A stretch of 64,000 bases of DNA from Fictibacillus terranigra (GCF_030412265.1 NZ_JAUHLN010000001.1:1054001-1118000), one strand, 5' to 3'; shown: positions 33,422-42,519, numbered from the stretch's first letter. A program made the numbers and translations. The notes: a model not told the origin generated them from the letters alone.

Positions 33422-34654
33422 ATGAAAACCATTTTTGGAAGGTTAACACTGGCATTTTTACTGGTTTGTGGAGGATTGGCTGGATGTGGAACAACGGAGA
33501 AGACTTCAGGAGGGTCTTCACAAAAAGCAGAGGCAAAGAATGAACCGGCAGAGAGTGCTCAAAAAGAAGAAATCGCATCAAAAGCAGAAAGTGCTCAGAA
33601 ACAAGAAGCTGTTCCCCAAAAAGCAGCAGCTCCGGTGAACAAACCGAAAAACGTAACCGTCAAGGGAGTATATATGTCTGGGTCATCAGCAGGCAATCAT
33701 ACTAAATTTAATGAAATGGTCAATCTGGTCGATGACACTGAGCTTAACTCCATCGTGATGGATGTTAAAGATGATGAAGGTAAAATGACATACGATTCCA
33801 GCGTGCCTGAAGTAAACCATTATGGCTCTGATCATCATCCGAAAGTAAGTGACATCTCTCAGCGAATGAAAGTGCTAAAGGGCAAGGATATTTATAGTAT
33901 CGCGAGAATCGTCACCTTCAAGGATCCTTATATGGCAAACAAGAAAAAGGAATTTGCCATGAAAAAAAAAGACGGCAGCCTATATTACAATGACGGCATA
34001 CCATGGGTCGACCCATATAAAGAAGAGTATTGGAAGTATGTGACCGCTGTGGCAAAAGATGCTGCAAAGCAAGGATTTGATGAGATTCAATTTGATTATG
34101 TTCGTTTCCCGGATAACGGGGAACAGGTCGACCGTGAAGTAAAATTCGCTAACCCGAACAAGAAGTCAAAAGCGCAAAACATTCATGACTTCCTGCTTTA
34201 CGCCAAAAAGGAACTCAAACCCTATGGAGTCAAAGTATCAGCCGACGTGTTCGGAGTGTCCACGAGCCAAAAAGACGATTCCGGCATTGGCCAGCAGTGG
34301 GAGTCGGTCACACCGGCTGTCGATGTGATCAGCCCGATGACGTACCCGTCACATTACGGGCCGGGGGTGTACGGTATACGTGTACCGGATGCCAAACCGT
34401 ATGAACTCATTAAGAAAGCTCTCACCCCCGCCATAAACCGGGACAAAGTGCTTCAAGAACAAAAGAAACCGGTCGCCGAAATCCGTCCGTGGTATCAAGA
34501 CTTCACCGCCACCTGGGTCGACGGCCATATCAAATACGGACCACAGCAGATTAAGGATCAGATCCGGGCAGGACAGGAGCTTGGTGTGGATGAGTACATG
34601 CTGTGGAATCCGCAGAACAAGTATACGGAAGAGGCATTCAAAAAAGTAAAGTAG
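33422..34654 (+). CDS. Lipoprotein with putative glycoside hydrolase domain (DUF4015)
   Basis: A 410-aa exported lipoprotein. The signal peptide ends in the lipobox LAGC (Cys about residue 19). A low-complexity linker rich in Ser, Ala, Glu, Lys and Gln runs to about residue 75. The rest is a TIM-barrel-like domain of the DUF4015/putative glycoside hydrolase family (VKGVYMSGSSAG, IVMDVKDDEGKMTYDS, FDEIQFDYVRFPDNG, SADVFGVSTS, ISPMTYPSHYGPG). Candidate acidic residues are in QFDYVRFPD. The sugar substrate is unknown; a cell-wall or exopolysaccharide role is likely given its location outside the membrane. Confidence 0.85.
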   Translation: MKTIFGRLTLAFLLVCGGLAGCGTTEKTSGGSSQKAEAKNEPAESAQKEEIASKAESAQKQEAVPQKAAAPVNKPKNVTVKGVYMSGSSAGNHTKFNEMVNLVDDTELNSIVMDVKDDEGKMTYDSSVPEVNHYGSDHHPKVSDISQRMKVLKGKDIYSIARIVTFKDPYMANKKKEFAMKKKDGSLYYNDGIPWVDPYKEEYWKYVTAVAKDAAKQGFDEIQFDYVRFPDNGEQVDREVKFANPNKKSKAQNIHDFLLYAKKELKPYGVKVSADVFGVSTSQKDDSGIGQQWESVTPAVDVISPMTYPSHYGPGVYGIRVPDAKPYELIKKALTPAINRDKVLQEQKKPVAEIRPWYQDFTATWVDGHIKYGPQQIKDQIRAGQELGVDEYMLWNPQNKYTEEAFKKVK

Positions 34655-34660
34655 TGACCA

Positions 34661-34690
34661 AATAGACCACTGTTAAAGTGGTCTATTTTT
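34661..34690 (+). terminator. Intrinsic terminator after the lipoprotein gene
   Basis: A perfect 11-bp stem AATAGACCACT/AGTGGTCTATT with a 5-nt loop is followed by TTT. Confidence 0.85.
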
Positions 34691-34790
34691 GTTTGGAACG
34701 GCACCCATCCTCATCACTATGTCACCAGTTGCCTTTTACACTCATAGAATATAGGCAGGAAAGCAACTGCCAAGGGGCTTAACCGGAGTG

Positions 34791-36668
34791 ATGGATGCCA
34801 TGTACAGACTTGCTGAAGTAAATCGGGAAATCGCATACCGCAGTTCTACCCTTCTCGATCTCCAGGAACAGGATGGATCATGGAGGTTTTGCTTTGAAAA
34901 TGCGTTAATGACGGACGCCTACATGATTATCTTATTGCGGACTTTAGGATGGAAAAACGAACAACTGATTCAGCGGCTCGTTCAACGTTTATTGTCCAAG
35001 CAGGAAAGGAATGGAGCGTGGAAGGCCTTTCCCGATGAAGAAAAGGGAAATCTGACTGCGACAGCGGAAGCATACACCGCTATTCTCTATTCTGGGCACG
35101 TGCCAAAGGAGGCAAGCCGTTTAAAGCAAGCTGCCAGTTTTATCATCAATGAGGGCGGATTAAAAAAAGTAAGCCTGCTTACAAAGGTCTTTTTTTCGTT
35201 TAACGGCCTGTACCCGTGGCCAAAACGTACAGTTGATCCTGCAAGGATCTTTCGAATCATGGATAGAGCCCAATTAAACTTTTATGATTTCAGCAGCTAT
35301 GCAAGGGCACATTTTGCCCCTGTTTTATTGGGGATGTCTCAGAAGTTCCAACTGCGGTGCAGCAGCACGCCTTGTCTGAATCATTTGTATAAAGAGAAGG
35401 AAGATGGTTTTTGGGAAGAGACACAGATTGCCAGCAGAAAGGCTCCATATTCTTATCATACGGCCTTTCTGGAAAACTATATTCTACAGCGCATTGAAGC
35501 GGACGGAACCTTGCTGAGCTATGCAAGCACCAGTTTTCTTATGGTATATGGGCTCATCTCAATCGGCTATAGACAGGATTCTCCCGTTGTAAAACAAGCC
35601 GTCCATGGCCTGATTTCCTTGCTTTGCTATAACGGAGAGACCTTTCATATCCAAAATTCACCCTCAGCAATATGGGACACCTCTCTGGTAAACCATGCGT
35701 TATTGTCTTCAGGAACTGCATCTGGACATCCCAGCCTGATAAAAAGCCTCAGGTTCATCCTGAGGAGCCAGCATTCGAGCTATGGTGACTGGAAATATCA
35801 TAATCCAGACGGATCTCCGGGTGGATGGGGTTTCAGCGAAGGCAATACCATCCATCCTGATGTGGATGACACACAGGTGGCCCTTCGAACATTAATCCGC
35901 TACCAAAAAAGGAACAGGAACGTGAATTACGCCTATAAAAGAGGAAGAGACTGGCTGTTATCCATGCAGAATCAGGATGGTGGATGGGCAGCTTTTGAGA
36001 AGAACAACGATAAAAAGTGGCTGCGAAAATTGCCTGTTGAAAGCGCGGCAGATGCTCTTACCGATCCTTCCACCGCTGATCTTACCGGAAGAACCCTCGA
36101 ATTTTTCGGCAACTATGACGGTTTGCAGCTGCCGTCGCCACGGATTAAAGCAGCTGTGCAATGGTTAAAAAACAATCAGGAAAACGACGGTTCCTGGTAC
36201 GGCCGCTGGGGGATCAGTTACATCTACGGTACCTGGGCCAGTGTGACAGGATTGATGGCGGCCGGATGCTCTGAGCTAGACCGCACGATCCGAAAGGCAA
36301 AGGGGTGGCTGACCGAAATTCAGCATTCAGATGGCGGCTGGGGGGAATCATGCAGAAGTGATATCGAAAGGAAATACATTTCCCTCCCATACAGCACCAT
36401 TACCCAGACAGCCTGGGCCCTCGATGCCATGATCGCCGCATGCCCGACACCAAACCGAACGATAAAAAGGGGCATCGATTATCTCTTAAACCGGGAAAAC
36501 TATAACGTTCAAAGTCTGACCTACCCGACAGGCGCCGGATTGCCAGGAACTTTTTATATTTATTACCACAGCTATAATCATGTTTGGCCGCTTCTTACAC
36601 TCTCCCATTACAGGGAAAAATATAGAGGGACAGAAATAGGGGATAAACAGGAGGAATCCCGGTTTTAA
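34791..36668 (+). CDS. sqhC: Squalene-hopene/sporulenol cyclase
   Basis: A 625-aa class II terpene cyclase that protonates and cyclises squalene or, in Bacillus, tetraprenyl-beta-curcumene to sporulenol, a spore-associated membrane terpenoid. The catalytic DXDD motif is DVDDTQ (about residue 364). Several QW repeats are present (QDGGWAAF, NDGSWYGRWGISYIYGTW, SDGGWGES). The size agrees with B. subtilis SqhC (about 632 aa). The start is ambiguous among GTG 34788, ATG 34791 and ATG 34800; GGAG lies just before. Whether the product is a hopanoid or sporulenol cannot be told from sequence. Confidence 0.9.
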   Translation: MDAMYRLAEVNREIAYRSSTLLDLQEQDGSWRFCFENALMTDAYMIILLRTLGWKNEQLIQRLVQRLLSKQERNGAWKAFPDEEKGNLTATAEAYTAILYSGHVPKEASRLKQAASFIINEGGLKKVSLLTKVFFSFNGLYPWPKRTVDPARIFRIMDRAQLNFYDFSSYARAHFAPVLLGMSQKFQLRCSSTPCLNHLYKEKEDGFWEETQIASRKAPYSYHTAFLENYILQRIEADGTLLSYASTSFLMVYGLISIGYRQDSPVVKQAVHGLISLLCYNGETFHIQNSPSAIWDTSLVNHALLSSGTASGHPSLIKSLRFILRSQHSSYGDWKYHNPDGSPGGWGFSEGNTIHPDVDDTQVALRTLIRYQKRNRNVNYAYKRGRDWLLSMQNQDGGWAAFEKNNDKKWLRKLPVESAADALTDPSTADLTGRTLEFFGNYDGLQLPSPRIKAAVQWLKNNQENDGSWYGRWGISYIYGTWASVTGLMAAGCSELDRTIRKAKGWLTEIQHSDGGWGESCRSDIERKYISLPYSTITQTAWALDAMIAACPTPNRTIKRGIDYLLNRENYNVQSLTYPTGAGLPGTFYIYYHSYNHVWPLLTLSHYREKYRGTEIGDKQEESRF

Positions 36669-36702
36669 CCCTTATCCTTTCCGCTTGTACAAACGGCACT
36701 CA

Positions 36703-36737
36703 GGAACACCCCATTGAAAATAGGGTGTTCCATTTTA
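36703..36737 (+). terminator. Probable terminator after the cyclase gene
   Basis: GGAACACCC pairs with GGGTGTTCC around an 11-nt loop. It is followed by ATTTTAT. The T-run is short. Confidence 0.6.
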
Positions 36738-36832
36738 TAAGGATCGCCGACGTCAAAAATTATGTAGAATTTATTAGGAAAAATCGGCTAAATCTAATGA
36801 ATAAACCTGATGAAATTAGGATGTGATTAGAG

Positions 36833-37540
36833 ATGCAATTTCTTTACAGCCACGATTCACTAACAGTCATTCAGTGGATATTAAGAGCCATCCTTTCTTT
36901 TTTCTTTTTGCTGATTGCGGCCAAAATTATGGGGCAGCGTTCGATCTCTCAGTTAAGATTACTTGATTTCATAATGGCTTTATCCATTGGAAACATTATT
37001 GCCCACCCATTGTCCGATCAACATCTAGGGATGAAAGGTTCTCTTATTACAATCAGTGTGTTAGTGCTTTTGTATCTAATATTAATTTTTCTAAGTCTCA
37101 AATGGACGAGGTTCACTAAGTTTATCGATCCTTCCCCCTTCACTCTAATAAAAAATGGCGAGATCATTTATAAAAGTTTAATCAAAGCAAGAATACCGAT
37201 GGATATCTTATTATCGGAATTAAGAAAAAAGCAAATTGACGATATTCAAAAAGTAGCATTAGCGTTGTGGGAACCGGATGGTACGATATCGTTTTTTTTA
37301 AAATCGCAATATAACGCAGCAACCCCTGAAGATATGAGTATCATGACCACTCCATTCGCTTTTCCTAAAACTCTTATTAAAGATGGGAAAGTTGATTTTA
37401 ATCAATTAAAGGAGATGGGGAAAAATGAAGATTGGGTCAAAAGACAGATTAAATCACTGCACGGTGTAGAAGTAAAAGATGTTCTTTTAGCTACAACGGA
37501 TGATACTCAAAAAATCAACGTGTTTTTATATAATAAGTGA
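36833..37540 (+). CDS. DUF421 membrane protein (YetF/YrbG-like)
   Basis: A 235-aa protein of the DUF421 family. Three N-terminal helices (residues 10-100) lead to a cytoplasmic alpha/beta domain with the conserved block IDPSPFTLIKNGEIIYKSLIKA. AKIMGQRSISQLRLLDFIMALSIGNI is the characteristic first motif. In B. subtilis, members such as YetF and YdfR affect spore germination or other membrane processes, but the biochemical role is not settled. It is monocistronic. Confidence 0.85.
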   Translation: MQFLYSHDSLTVIQWILRAILSFFFLLIAAKIMGQRSISQLRLLDFIMALSIGNIIAHPLSDQHLGMKGSLITISVLVLLYLILIFLSLKWTRFTKFIDPSPFTLIKNGEIIYKSLIKARIPMDILLSELRKKQIDDIQKVALALWEPDGTISFFLKSQYNAATPEDMSIMTTPFAFPKTLIKDGKVDFNQLKEMGKNEDWVKRQIKSLHGVEVKDVLLATTDDTQKINVFLYNK

Positions 37541-37559
37541 TACATCCAAAATTCTTTGA

Positions 37560-37930
37560 TCAGGGAATGAAATCCATAATATCCGTTAGAGATTCCTCCT
37601 CCAGTATTTCGATCCCGCCGATTGCTTCCAATGCATGAGCGAACGATTTAACTGAAGACCCTGTTATTTCAATTCCCTGAGCTTGCAGGATTGACTGCTT
37701 ATTTGTTGCTAAAATTTGCTGCGTAACGCCTATCGCTTGCAAAAACTGGCCGACCGTTTCCAGCCACACTGCTGAAACGACTTTCTCATCCCCTGAGGAG
37801 GGCTCTTCATTGATTAGAATTCTATCACTTGCCCCACGGTTTTAATCCAAACCCCAAGAGCAATCACATCTTCATATTTTAATTTGAGATCTTCGTTTTC
37901 CGTAAATTTGTCAGCATTTCCTGTGTTCAT
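37560..37930 (-). pseudogene. Small DUF6944-like gene split by a frameshift
   Basis: The minus strand starts at ATG 37930 (MNTGNADKFTENEDLKLKYE, then DVIALGVWIKTVG) and stops soon after. The next frame continues from SDRILINEEPSSGDEKVVSA through WLETVGQFLQAIGVTQQILA to DIMDFIP at 37560. Adding one G to the GGGG run at 37832-37835 joins both halves into about 123 aa. The two halves share the repeat W(I/L)(K/E)TVGQ, typical of small repetitive Bacillus proteins. It may be a real frameshift mutation, phase variation in the G run or a sequencing error. Function is unknown. Confidence 0.6.
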
Positions 37931-38159
37931 ATCACATGCACCCCGATCATTGCGGTTGTTTTATACAAAAGAAACAAGGGAATACACTTCTCTCAGGTTA
38001 TAGTATGGTGAGGCCAAGTTTTTGTGAGAACAGGGGCTCTGGGCTTTTAATATTCCTAAAAATTAACACAAGCAAAACGGTTCTCTTTTTCCAATTTATG
38101 TTGTAGTATACAAAGGAACAATATTTCCGACTAGTTTTATTGGATTAAGGGGTGATTTG

Positions 38160-39416
38160 ATGGGGTTAGCTTCTTCTAATACATCAAAAAATGAAGAAAG
38201 AAAGCGGGATGGTGCAGGGAAAAGCATCGGTTCGGTTCAGACTTACCGGGTGGTTTTTGCAGGCTTGTTAACGGTTGTATTGAGCTATGCAAGCATTCAG
38301 GCTGGAGGTTTAAAGCAAGGAATGCTCTTGTGGCTCGGTCTTCTGCTTGGATTTACACTCTTTCACGCAAGGTTTGGTTTTACATCTGCCTTTAGACGGT
38401 TTATGGCAGTTGGGAACGGTGAAGCCATTCGTGCCCATATGCTCATGCTGGCAGTAGCCAGTACGTTGTTTGCGATTATATTTGCGGCTAACGTGACTTT
38501 ATTCGGCGGAAGTCCGGCAGGAAACGTTTCACCGGTCGGGGTAAGTCTCATTGTGGGGGCTTTTATTTTCGGAATCGGAATGCAGCTCGGAAACGGTTGT
38601 GCATCTGGCACATTGTATGCTGTAGGCGGCGGCCGTTCTGAAATGTTTCTCACCTTAATCGCGTTTATTATCGGCTCTGTTTTTGGAGCTTGGCACTTCG
38701 ATTTTTGGATGAATCTCCCTGCATTTAAGCCTTTTTCCTTGGCGACGAGCACAGGCCTTGGCTGGTTTGGAGGCTGGTTGATCCAAATGATTATACTGGG
38801 GGGCATCACCTGGATTACATTTAAAGTGGAAAAGAAACGCCGTCCTCCAAAAATGGCTCCGATTCCAGGTGCAAAGGGCTGGGCGCGTGTCGTCCGCGGT
38901 TCATGGCCAATTTTAACGGCAGCTGTCGTCTTGGCCGTGCTTAATGCCGCAACTTTGGTTGTTAAGGGAAGTCCGTGGGGGATTACTTCCGCTTTTGCCC
39001 TTTGGGGATCGAAGGCTGCCCAGTCAATGGGAGTGGACGTGACCCAGTGGGGCTACTGGGCAGGTGAAAAAGCGGCTCCTCTCCATCAATCTGTTTTTAT
39101 GGATGGAACAAGTGTGATGGACTTTGGCCTTATTGTGGGCGCACTGGCTGCCTCTACACTTGGAGGGGTATTCCTTCTAAAGAAAGTGCCCCTTCGTACA
39201 GCAGCCGCGGCGATCATCGGCGGACTGCTCATGGGGTATGGAGCACGCCTTGCTTTTGGATGTAATATTGGCGCATATTTCAGTGGTATTGCTTCCTTTA
39301 GCCTGCATGGCTATGTTTGGGCGATTATGGCGATGCTTGGAACCTTTTTCGCTTTGTATATCCGTCCGTTATTCGGATTGTCCGTCCCAAAATCCACCGA
39401 TAAATTCTGTTCTTAA
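38160..39416 (+). CDS. YeeE/YedE family sulfur-compound transporter
   Basis: A 418-aa membrane protein with about ten helices of the YeeE/YedE (TsuA-type) family, known for thiosulfate uptake. The duplicated Cys motifs are FGIGMQLGNGCASGTLYAVG and YGARLAFGCNIGAYFSGIAS. The middle loop (about residues 215-235) is basic. The ATG at 38160, three bases after a TTG, has AAGGGG at good spacing. The actual substrate (thiosulfate or another sulfur species) is inferred from the family. No TusA/sulfurtransferase gene lies beside it. Confidence 0.85.
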   Translation: MGLASSNTSKNEERKRDGAGKSIGSVQTYRVVFAGLLTVVLSYASIQAGGLKQGMLLWLGLLLGFTLFHARFGFTSAFRRFMAVGNGEAIRAHMLMLAVASTLFAIIFAANVTLFGGSPAGNVSPVGVSLIVGAFIFGIGMQLGNGCASGTLYAVGGGRSEMFLTLIAFIIGSVFGAWHFDFWMNLPAFKPFSLATSTGLGWFGGWLIQMIILGGITWITFKVEKKRRPPKMAPIPGAKGWARVVRGSWPILTAAVVLAVLNAATLVVKGSPWGITSAFALWGSKAAQSMGVDVTQWGYWAGEKAAPLHQSVFMDGTSVMDFGLIVGALAASTLGGVFLLKKVPLRTAAAAIIGGLLMGYGARLAFGCNIGAYFSGIASFSLHGYVWAIMAMLGTFFALYIRPLFGLSVPKSTDKFCS

Positions 39417-39418
39417 TA

Positions 39419-39458
39419 AGAAAACGAAGCCGCATGTTAGTGGCTTCGTTTTTTTTGA
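39419..39458 (+). terminator. Intrinsic terminator after the YeeE/YedE gene
   Basis: AAAACGAAGCCGC and GTGGCTTCGTTTT form a stem followed by a T-run. Confidence 0.85.
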
Positions 39459-39478
39459 GTTTATCGTTCTATTTGAAT

Positions 39479-39600
39479 GTCATGCGGGTTTTTTGAATTC
39501 ACCGTCCACTTTGTGTCGATTACCGTCCACTTTTTACAGCTTACATGCGGCTTTTCCCCATTTACATGCCAAACGCAGCACGTTACATGCGACACACAGC
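39479..39600 (-). repeat. Dispersed intergenic repeat, copy 2
   Basis: The reverse complement of 39479-39580 aligns over about 100 bp with 6693-6796, including a 24-nt identical block. In this copy GCATGTAA occurs three times and AAAGTGGACGGT-type words twice, so the unit itself is built from short repeats. No gene was found in the 39417-39736 gap beyond this element and the preceding terminator. Confidence 0.75.
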
Positions 39601-39736
39601 ATTGTTTGAAATTTCTTTTAGAATTTGAAAATGTGTGCGTTTTCTTTGAATTAATAAATACTACATACCCTCTTAAAAGTATTTTCACATACCAATTATA
39701 TTATATTGTTATAATATGTTGGGCAGGTGGTTTTTT

Positions 39737-41095
39737 TTGGATTTTATTTGGTTCTTTTTTATCTTTATATCGATTGCGTTTCCTTTTATTCATTCTATTC
39801 ATTGTTTACCTTTATTTAAAAAACGAAATTCCGAATCGAAACAGATGATCGAGGAGCAAAAGGGAGTAAGTGTTTTAATACCTTGCTATAATGAAGAAGG
39901 AATCATTGAAACTTCAGTCAGCAGTATGAAAACATTATCGTATTCAAAGGCTGAAATTATCTATATTAATGATGGATCGACAGACAAAACGATGTCTTTG
40001 CTGCATTCCTTATTAAAACTGACTCCTTGTCTAAAAGCTCATACGAATAAGCTGACTCACAAGGAAGTAAAAATCTGTTACCAGTCTGAGCTCTTTCCGA
40101 ATATTTTCGTCTTGGACAAATTGAACGGAGGGAAAGCGGACGCACTCAATGCAGGAATAGATTATGCTAGTCAGCCTTTAGTTGTGACCCTCGATGCAGA
40201 TACAATCTTGACGGACGGAGCATTGCCCGCTGTGAATCAGGCATTTGCAGACGATTGTGTTGTGGCTGCTGGAGGCATGGTACATGTCCTGCAAACAAGA
40301 GTTGAGAAACCGATGGATGGTCTATCCTTGCGCGGTGCCAATATGTTGGTACGTGCACAAGCGATGGATTTCTTAAAAGCATTTTACGTAAATAAAGTTT
40401 CACTGGCCCGTTTCCGTGCTTTAGCAGTCATCTCAGGTGCGTTTGGTATTTTTACAAAAAAGGCCCTTTTGGATGTAGGCGGATATCGATCAACGGTAGG
40501 CGAAGATATTGATATTACATTAAAAATGCATAAGTATATATCCAAAAAGAAAAAAAGGAAGGTTCTTCTCATACCTGACGCAGTTTGTTATACGGAACTG
40601 CCTGAGAGCTGGAGAGATCTTTTCAAACAGCGGGTGCGTTGGCAAAAGGCATTTGTTGACTGCTTGTTTTACTTCGGTCCATTTTTGTTAAAAACCCTGT
40701 TTACCAAGCCTGTTTCCTTCTTTTATTTATTTGAGGGTTTCTTTGCAGGAACTCTTGCCGTTTATATCATGACAGGAGTATTAATTGCTGATAGCATTTC
40801 CGGAGAGTTATTTTCATTATCTTTCCTAATGATTTACCTGCTCTATATCCTCGTAATCGGTTTGGTGTATGACATGGTAGCTCTTGGAATGAGTGAGCGA
40901 TATGGATATGCCTTTCAGGATGAAGATACGTATCCGATGCTTTGGGTTATTCTCTTTGATATTTTTGTGTATCGATTCATCACGATGTTTGCTGTAATCT
41001 TTGGAACGATCGATTACTTCTTCAATAAAAGAAGTTGGAATAAAGTAGCCCGAACAGGACGTCGGTATGAAGCGGATAGTAAAACGGCAGCATAG
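39737..41095 (+). CDS. Membrane glycosyltransferase, family 2
   Basis: A membrane-bound processive-type glycosyltransferase of about 452 aa. An N-terminal helix (FIWFFFIFISIAFPFIHSI) precedes the GT-A domain (about residues 45-290), which has VSVLIPCYNEEG, VTLDADT (DXD), GEDIDITLKMH and the QRVRWQKA (Q-x-x-R-W) acceptor motif. Three to four C-terminal helices form the channel part. It resembles PgaC/IcaA-like poly-GlcNAc or hyaluronan-type synthases, but the sugar is unknown. I favour TTG 39737 (AGGTGG upstream) over ATG 39716, which lacks a ribosome site and lies right after TATAAT-like sequence. Confidence 0.82.
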   Translation: MDFIWFFFIFISIAFPFIHSIHCLPLFKKRNSESKQMIEEQKGVSVLIPCYNEEGIIETSVSSMKTLSYSKAEIIYINDGSTDKTMSLLHSLLKLTPCLKAHTNKLTHKEVKICYQSELFPNIFVLDKLNGGKADALNAGIDYASQPLVVTLDADTILTDGALPAVNQAFADDCVVAAGGMVHVLQTRVEKPMDGLSLRGANMLVRAQAMDFLKAFYVNKVSLARFRALAVISGAFGIFTKKALLDVGGYRSTVGEDIDITLKMHKYISKKKKRKVLLIPDAVCYTELPESWRDLFKQRVRWQKAFVDCLFYFGPFLLKTLFTKPVSFFYLFEGFFAGTLAVYIMTGVLIADSISGELFSLSFLMIYLLYILVIGLVYDMVALGMSERYGYAFQDEDTYPMLWVILFDIFVYRFITMFAVIFGTIDYFFNKRSWNKVARTGRRYEADSKTAA

Positions 41096-41141
41096 AAATG
41101 TTATCTTGTGAAAGTGGATATTCAATGAAAAACAATGATTT

Positions 41142-41167
41142 CCCTCCTTTTTGGAGGGTTTTTTCTT
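41142..41167 (+). terminator. Intrinsic terminator after the glycosyltransferase
   Basis: CCCTCC-TTTTT-GGAGGG is followed by TTTTTTC. Confidence 0.8.
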
Positions 41168-41202
41168 ATTCTGACACAGAAAGAAACTTCCCTTTTTGAA
41201 AG

Positions 41203-41386
41203 ACAAGAGTTAGCTGCCATTCTCAGGCAGCTTAGTTGGACTGGACAGGCTGCTTCATCCAGGGTTGCGAAGTTAGAGGATAATGGGAATATTGAGGGGT
41301 ATAGCATTAAAGTCAATCAAGCAAAAATGGGGTATTCTGTTCACGCAATTATACATATTTATACGAAAAGCACGAATCATCAATGA
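41203..41386 (+). pseudogene. Remnant of an Lrp/AsnC-family regulator
   Basis: The frame ending at 41386 holds an AsnC-type helix-turn-helix tail and linker (ELAAILRQLSWTGQAASSRV, then KLEDNGNIEGYSIKVNQAKM). It breaks off at the first strand of the sensing domain (YSVHAIIHIY). No start codon with a ribosome site exists, and the frame runs upstream into the terminator of the glycosyltransferase gene. The first helices and nearly all of the RAM domain are missing, so this is a decayed fragment. Confidence 0.65.
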
Positions 41387-41502
41387 CCAATGAGAAGCGG
41401 GGGACCAATAGGATGGGATTTATGATAAAAGTAAGATTGATTTCGGCGACCATTCGGCGACAACTAGGAAGAAGCTTGCTCCAAACTTCATTCTAAAACA
41501 AA

Positions 41503-41533
41503 AATAAAAACCCCTTGTATACCAAGGGGTTTG
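41503..41533 (-). terminator. Terminator of the tRNA-Ala gene
   Basis: On the minus strand AAACCCCTTGG-TATA-CAAGGGGTTTT is followed by TATTTTTG. It lies 12 bp beyond the tRNA 3' end. The 41387-41502 stretch shows nothing else. Confidence 0.75.
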
Positions 41534-41545
41534 AAGACATATGTA

Positions 41546-41621
41546 TGGTGGAGACTAGCGGGATCGAACCGCTGACCTTTTGGCTGCCAGCCAAACGCTC
41601 TCCCAGCTGAGCTAAGCCCCC
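41546..41621 (-). tRNA. tRNA-Ala (anticodon GGC)
   Basis: The 76-nt minus-strand sequence folds as a tRNA with acceptor GGGGGCT/AGTCTCC, D-arm GCTCAGCTGGGAGAGC, anticodon arm TTTGG-CTGGCAG-CCAAA, T-arm GCGGTTCGATCCCGC and an encoded CCA end. The anticodon GGC reads GCC and GCU alanine codons. It stands alone, not in an rRNA or tRNA cluster. Confidence 0.95.
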
Positions 41622-41809
41622 ACGATGTGTTGCTGACAAGAAAAATTATATAACAGAAGCAGAACGAAAAGCAAGCTTTATTTTAACAATTCTTTCAATG
41701 AGATTTTCGAAACGAGATGGGCCTTAATAAGGCTTATTTTATTGGCATAATTTCTCATCAAGTTGGAAAACTAACATGGTAAAATCAAGGAATAAAGGAG
41801 GACACATGT

Positions 41810-42088
41810 ATGCAACAGCAGCAACCGAATCAGGGACAAAATCAACAGCAGCCAGTATATCAGCAGCCGCCGAATGTGATCACCGGGAAAGACTTTAACT
41901 ATTTAACGGACATGCTTTCATGGAATTTGCTTGGGTTTAAGAAGGCGCATTTCGCGGCGGGCCAGTGCCAGGATCAGCAGGTCAGTGCGGCGCTTGAGAG
42001 GGCGTGCCACATGCACGAAAAGCATTATCAGCAGATTTTGCAGAAGCTCCAGTCCGGCGGAAGCCAAAATACAAATATGAACCAATAA
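41810..42088 (+). CDS. Spore coat CotF-like small protein
   Basis: A 92-aa protein with a Gln/Asn/Pro-rich N-terminus (QQQQPNQGQNQQQPVYQQPP) followed by a helical segment (DFNYLTDMLSWNLLGFKKAH through LERACHMHEKHYQQILQKL) that resembles half of the coat F domain. AAGGAGG stands before the ATG. It lies 12 bp before a clear CotF-family gene, which supports a spore coat role. Expression is probably sporulation-specific. The 41622-41809 stretch holds only its promoter region. Confidence 0.72.
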   Translation: MQQQQPNQGQNQQQPVYQQPPNVITGKDFNYLTDMLSWNLLGFKKAHFAAGQCQDQQVSAALERACHMHEKHYQQILQKLQSGGSQNTNMNQ

Positions 42089-42100
42089 GGGGGAACGAAG

Positions 42101-42439
42101 ATGAATAACAACCAGAACAAAATTCAAAACCCGGAGTCTCCGGTTCCGAAGACACCTCAGATGAATGACCGGGATTTCCTGAATGATATTCTGTCGTATG
42201 AAAAGTATATGACCGCTTCTTATTCAACAGCGATGAATGAAGCGAGCCATGATGCGTTATACCAGGAGATTCATTCGATTTTCGATGAGACAAAGAACAT
42301 GCAGCGTGAACTGTATTCGCTCATGTTCCAAAAAGGATGGTACTCGCTTACACCAGAACAGCCGCAGAAGCTGCAGCAGGCGGCCCAGCAGTATGCGGGA
42401 TACATGTCCCAGTTTCCTCATAATCCGCCCATGCAATAA
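42101..42439 (+). CDS. Spore coat protein, CotF family
   Basis: A 112-aa ferritin-like helical protein of the coat F family (similar to B. subtilis YraF/YraG). The family signature MNDRDFLNDILSYEKYMTAS then YSTAMNEASHDALYQEI is at residues 24-62. The N-terminus is Asn/Gln-rich. AAGGGGG precedes ATG. It is co-transcribed with the preceding small coat gene. Confidence 0.88.
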   Translation: MNNNQNKIQNPESPVPKTPQMNDRDFLNDILSYEKYMTASYSTAMNEASHDALYQEIHSIFDETKNMQRELYSLMFQKGWYSLTPEQPQKLQQAAQQYAGYMSQFPHNPPMQ

Positions 42440-42448
42440 TGCCTTAAA

Positions 42449-42478
42449 AGCTGTGGAACTTTTTCCTCAGCTTTTTCC
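42449..42478 (+). terminator. Terminator of the coat gene pair
   Basis: AAAGCTG pairs with CAGCTTT around a 14-nt loop. A T-rich stretch follows. Confidence 0.6.
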
Positions 42479-42519
42479 TTTATAAGGATTTTTTACTATT
42501 CGCTTTGCGGGAAAAATAA

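Noticed and set aside
41135-41386. Full 83-codon frame as an intact regulator gene
   Set aside because: Its first codons are the terminator hairpin of the glycosyltransferase gene. Only the later part resembles AsnC, so I list a remnant instead.
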